A DNA stretch of 6,801 nucleotides, from positions 1 to 6,801 of the forward strand of contig JAISBJ010000061.1 of NCBI GenBank assembly GCA_031266235.1, in the 5' to 3' direction. Each line of letters opens with the position of its first letter. The stretch's first letter is position 1. This document shows, in pieces, positions 5,182-6,801 of this stretch. The translations under genes were made by a program, and so were the position numbers. The notes under the pieces were generated by a model. That model searched no databases, had not been told where the DNA came from, and saw only the letters and a list, made by a program, of their open reading frames with translations. The stretch is from Puniceicoccales bacterium. GTDB lineage: Bacteria; Verrucomicrobiota; Verrucomicrobiia; Opitutales; LL51.

Positions 5182-6801
5182 ATGGCAGCGATGGATGCGT
5201 TGGGAGAAAGTACGGTGGACTGGAAATTTTTAGATTGCGACCCGGAACAAAGAGACTTCCTGAGCCAAAAATTGGGCATTTCTAAGGTCGTCAGCACCAT
5301 CCTCCAACAGCGCGGCCTCGGCAAAGTGACCGACGCCGAACGCTTCATCTCCCCCAAAATGTCCGACTTCGGCGACCCGTTCCTCCTCAAAAATATGCAC
5401 CAGGCCGTCGAATTACTCGACTTTCACATGGGCCAAAATTCTCCCATCGCCATCATCGGCGACTACGACGTGGACGGCATTACCAGCACCGTTCTCCTGG
5501 TCGATATTTTGCGAAAATTTGGCTCCAATCCTCAGTATTTCGTCCCCAGGCGCTTCACCGAAGGCTACGGGATGTCCAAGGAAATCGTCGGCCGAATGAT
5601 GAAAAAATTGACACCGCGACTGGTCATCGCCCTCGACTGCGGTACAAATTCTTCACAAGAAATTGAAATATTGCGAAAAAAAGGTATCGACGTCCTCGTC
5701 ATCGACCACCACATCCTCACCCGCGGCCCTATCCCCGATGCCATCATCATCAATCCCCATCTGTTCGACAGCAACGCGTCGCTGCAGGCGATGTGCGCCG
5801 TCGCCCTGGCCTTCAAATTCGCCCACGCCTTCCTCAAATACCGCCGTACCCGCGGGGATGAATTGGCCTTTACCGTCCGCCTCAAGAGCTATTTCGACAT
5901 CATCGCCCTGGGAATTATCGCCGATATGATGCCCGTGCGCTATGAAAATCGCACCATCGCGAAGTACGGCCTGCAAAGTTTCGCCAAGGTGCGCCGGCCC
6001 GGCCTCGATGCGCTGTGTACCGTCTCCAATATTCCCTCCGGCATCTCCCTAAACCAGGCCGATGTCTCCTTTAAATTAGCGCCGCGGATCAACGTCAGCG
6101 GGCGCCTGTCCGACGCCATATTGCCCATCGAACTCCTATTGTCCAATAATCTCTCCGAGGCAATGGTTAAAGCGAAACAAATCGATCGAATGAATCGCGA
6201 ACGGCAGCAGCTGGAACACGTCGTCGTCGACGAAGCTAAAAAAATAATCGCCGCCCATTACGGCCACGATCCCGGCATCGTGCTCTTCAATCCGAAGTGG
6301 CATTCGGGCGTTGTGGGCATCGCCGCCGGGAAAATTTCCCGGGCCTATAACCGTTCGACGATCATCCTCGCCATGGAACGCGGTTTAGCAAAGGGCTCTG
6401 GGCGCAGCGTGGGCGATCACCTGGTCGAGGTACTGGCGGAGTGCGCTTCCTACGTCGATGTGTGGGGCGGACATAAAATGGCCATCGGGATTTCCCTTAA
6501 ACCGGAAAATGTCGACGCCTTTCGCATCGCCTTTAACCGCGCTATCCAACACCACCATCGCAGTACGCAAGCCGCGCCGGAAGCCATCGAGGTCGCCCAT
6601 ACCCTCAATGCGAACGACATCAGCGACGCCTTCGTACAGGAATTGGAAAGGTGCCTCCACCCCTACGGCCAGGAAAATGATGAGCCCGTTTTTTGTATCC
6701 GCAACGTGCGGTTCCCCAATTGCATGGAAGTTTTTGGGCCGGAAAAACGCCACTTTCGCTTCTGGGTCGCCCGCCATAATATGCCTTGGCTGACCGGAAT
6801 C
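5182..6801 (+). CDS. recJ: Single-stranded-DNA-specific 5'-3' exonuclease RecJ (3' end beyond the window)
   Basis: The 540 codons shown are most of a ~560-580-residue RecJ. The DHH catalytic domain is complete: DYDVDG (residues 94-99), LDCGT (151-155), DHH (175-177), LGIIADMMPV (243-252) and NVSGR (304-308), supplying the aspartates and histidines that bind Mn2+/Mg2+. The DHHA1 domain follows, with WHSGVVGIAAGKISR (from residue 373), KGSGRSV and WGGHKMAIG (428-436; many RecJ proteins have Ala-Ala-Gly where Ala-Ile-Gly stands here). The final part, with FPNCMEVFG, starts the OB-fold region. RecJ degrades single-stranded DNA 5' to 3' in the cytoplasm during RecF-pathway recombination, mismatch repair and base excision repair. 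An in-frame stop at 5155 and no earlier ATG fix the start at 5182 or 5191; neither has a Shine-Dalgarno sequence. It is probably transcribed alone. Confidence 0.96.
   Translation, partial: MAAMDALGESTVDWKFLDCDPEQRDFLSQKLGISKVVSTILQQRGLGKVTDAERFISPKMSDFGDPFLLKNMHQAVELLDFHMGQNSPIAIIGDYDVDGITSTVLLVDILRKFGSNPQYFVPRRFTEGYGMSKEIVGRMMKKLTPRLVIALDCGTNSSQEIEILRKKGIDVLVIDHHILTRGPIPDAIIINPHLFDSNASLQAMCAVALAFKFAHAFLKYRRTRGDELAFTVRLKSYFDIIALGIIADMMPVRYENRTIAKYGLQSFAKVRRPGLDALCTVSNIPSGISLNQADVSFKLAPRINVSGRLSDAILPIELLLSNNLSEAMVKAKQIDRMNRERQQLEHVVVDEAKKIIAAHYGHDPGIVLFNPKWHSGVVGIAAGKISRAYNRSTIILAMERGLAKGSGRSVGDHLVEVLAECASYVDVWGGHKMAIGISLKPENVDAFRIAFNRAIQHHHRSTQAAPEAIEVAHTLNANDISDAFVQELERCLHPYGQENDEPVFCIRNVRFPNCMEVFGPEKRHFRFWVARHNMPWLTGI

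Noticed and set aside
5653..5976. Minus-strand reading frames opposite recJ
   Set aside because: recJ has every catalytic motif in the plus frame; the opposite frames are shadows of its GC-rich codons.

Overview
The window looks like chromosomal DNA from a Gram-negative bacterium. The genes are of middling GC content, and the intergenic stretches are AT-rich with many A/T tracts. A membrane-anchored AsmA-like protein and a LysR regulator fit a diderm cell. My low-confidence guess for lineage is Verrucomicrobiota (Opitutae-like), from the style of the proteins; nothing in the window proves it. None of the five genes has a convincing Shine-Dalgarno sequence, and several predicted leaders would be very short.

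Layout: (1) Positions 8-328 hold a ~132-bp tandem repeat of about 2.4 copies, with no credible gene. (2) 516-1610 (minus) encodes an N-terminally anchored protein that looks AsmA/DUF748-like, with a clear rho-independent terminator at 437-459. (3) 1611-2026 is a divergent intergenic region containing a 63-bp element (1840-1902) that recurs in inverted orientation at 3812-3874. (4) 2027-2740 (plus) is a RadC/JAMM protein with intact metal-binding motif. (5) 2741-3252 is a 512-bp gene-free stretch with four perfect or near-perfect hairpins packed into ~107 bp (2794-2900), followed by an A5CTTAT-type motif series (3013-3131). (6) 3253-3738 (plus) is a small XRE-type HTH regulator with an unrecognised C-terminal half. 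(7) 4008-4955 (plus) is a LysR-family regulator. (8) 4956-5181 carries a perfect 29-bp direct repeat 134 bp apart. (9) 5182 to the window end (plus) is recJ, 540 codons, cut by the window edge.

Two genes, radC and recJ, are linked to DNA processing or repair by family; two encode transcription regulators whose targets cannot be read from the sequence. The radC-hairpin-XRE block is bounded on both sides by the inward-facing 63-bp elements. It could be a cassette with terminal inverted repeats, or two copies of a conserved promoter or small-RNA start that happen to face each other. No transposase, integrase, tRNA, rRNA or CRISPR array was found. The most unusual parts of the window are the 63-bp element pair, the hairpin cluster and the tandem repeat; the protein-coding genes look ordinary for their families.
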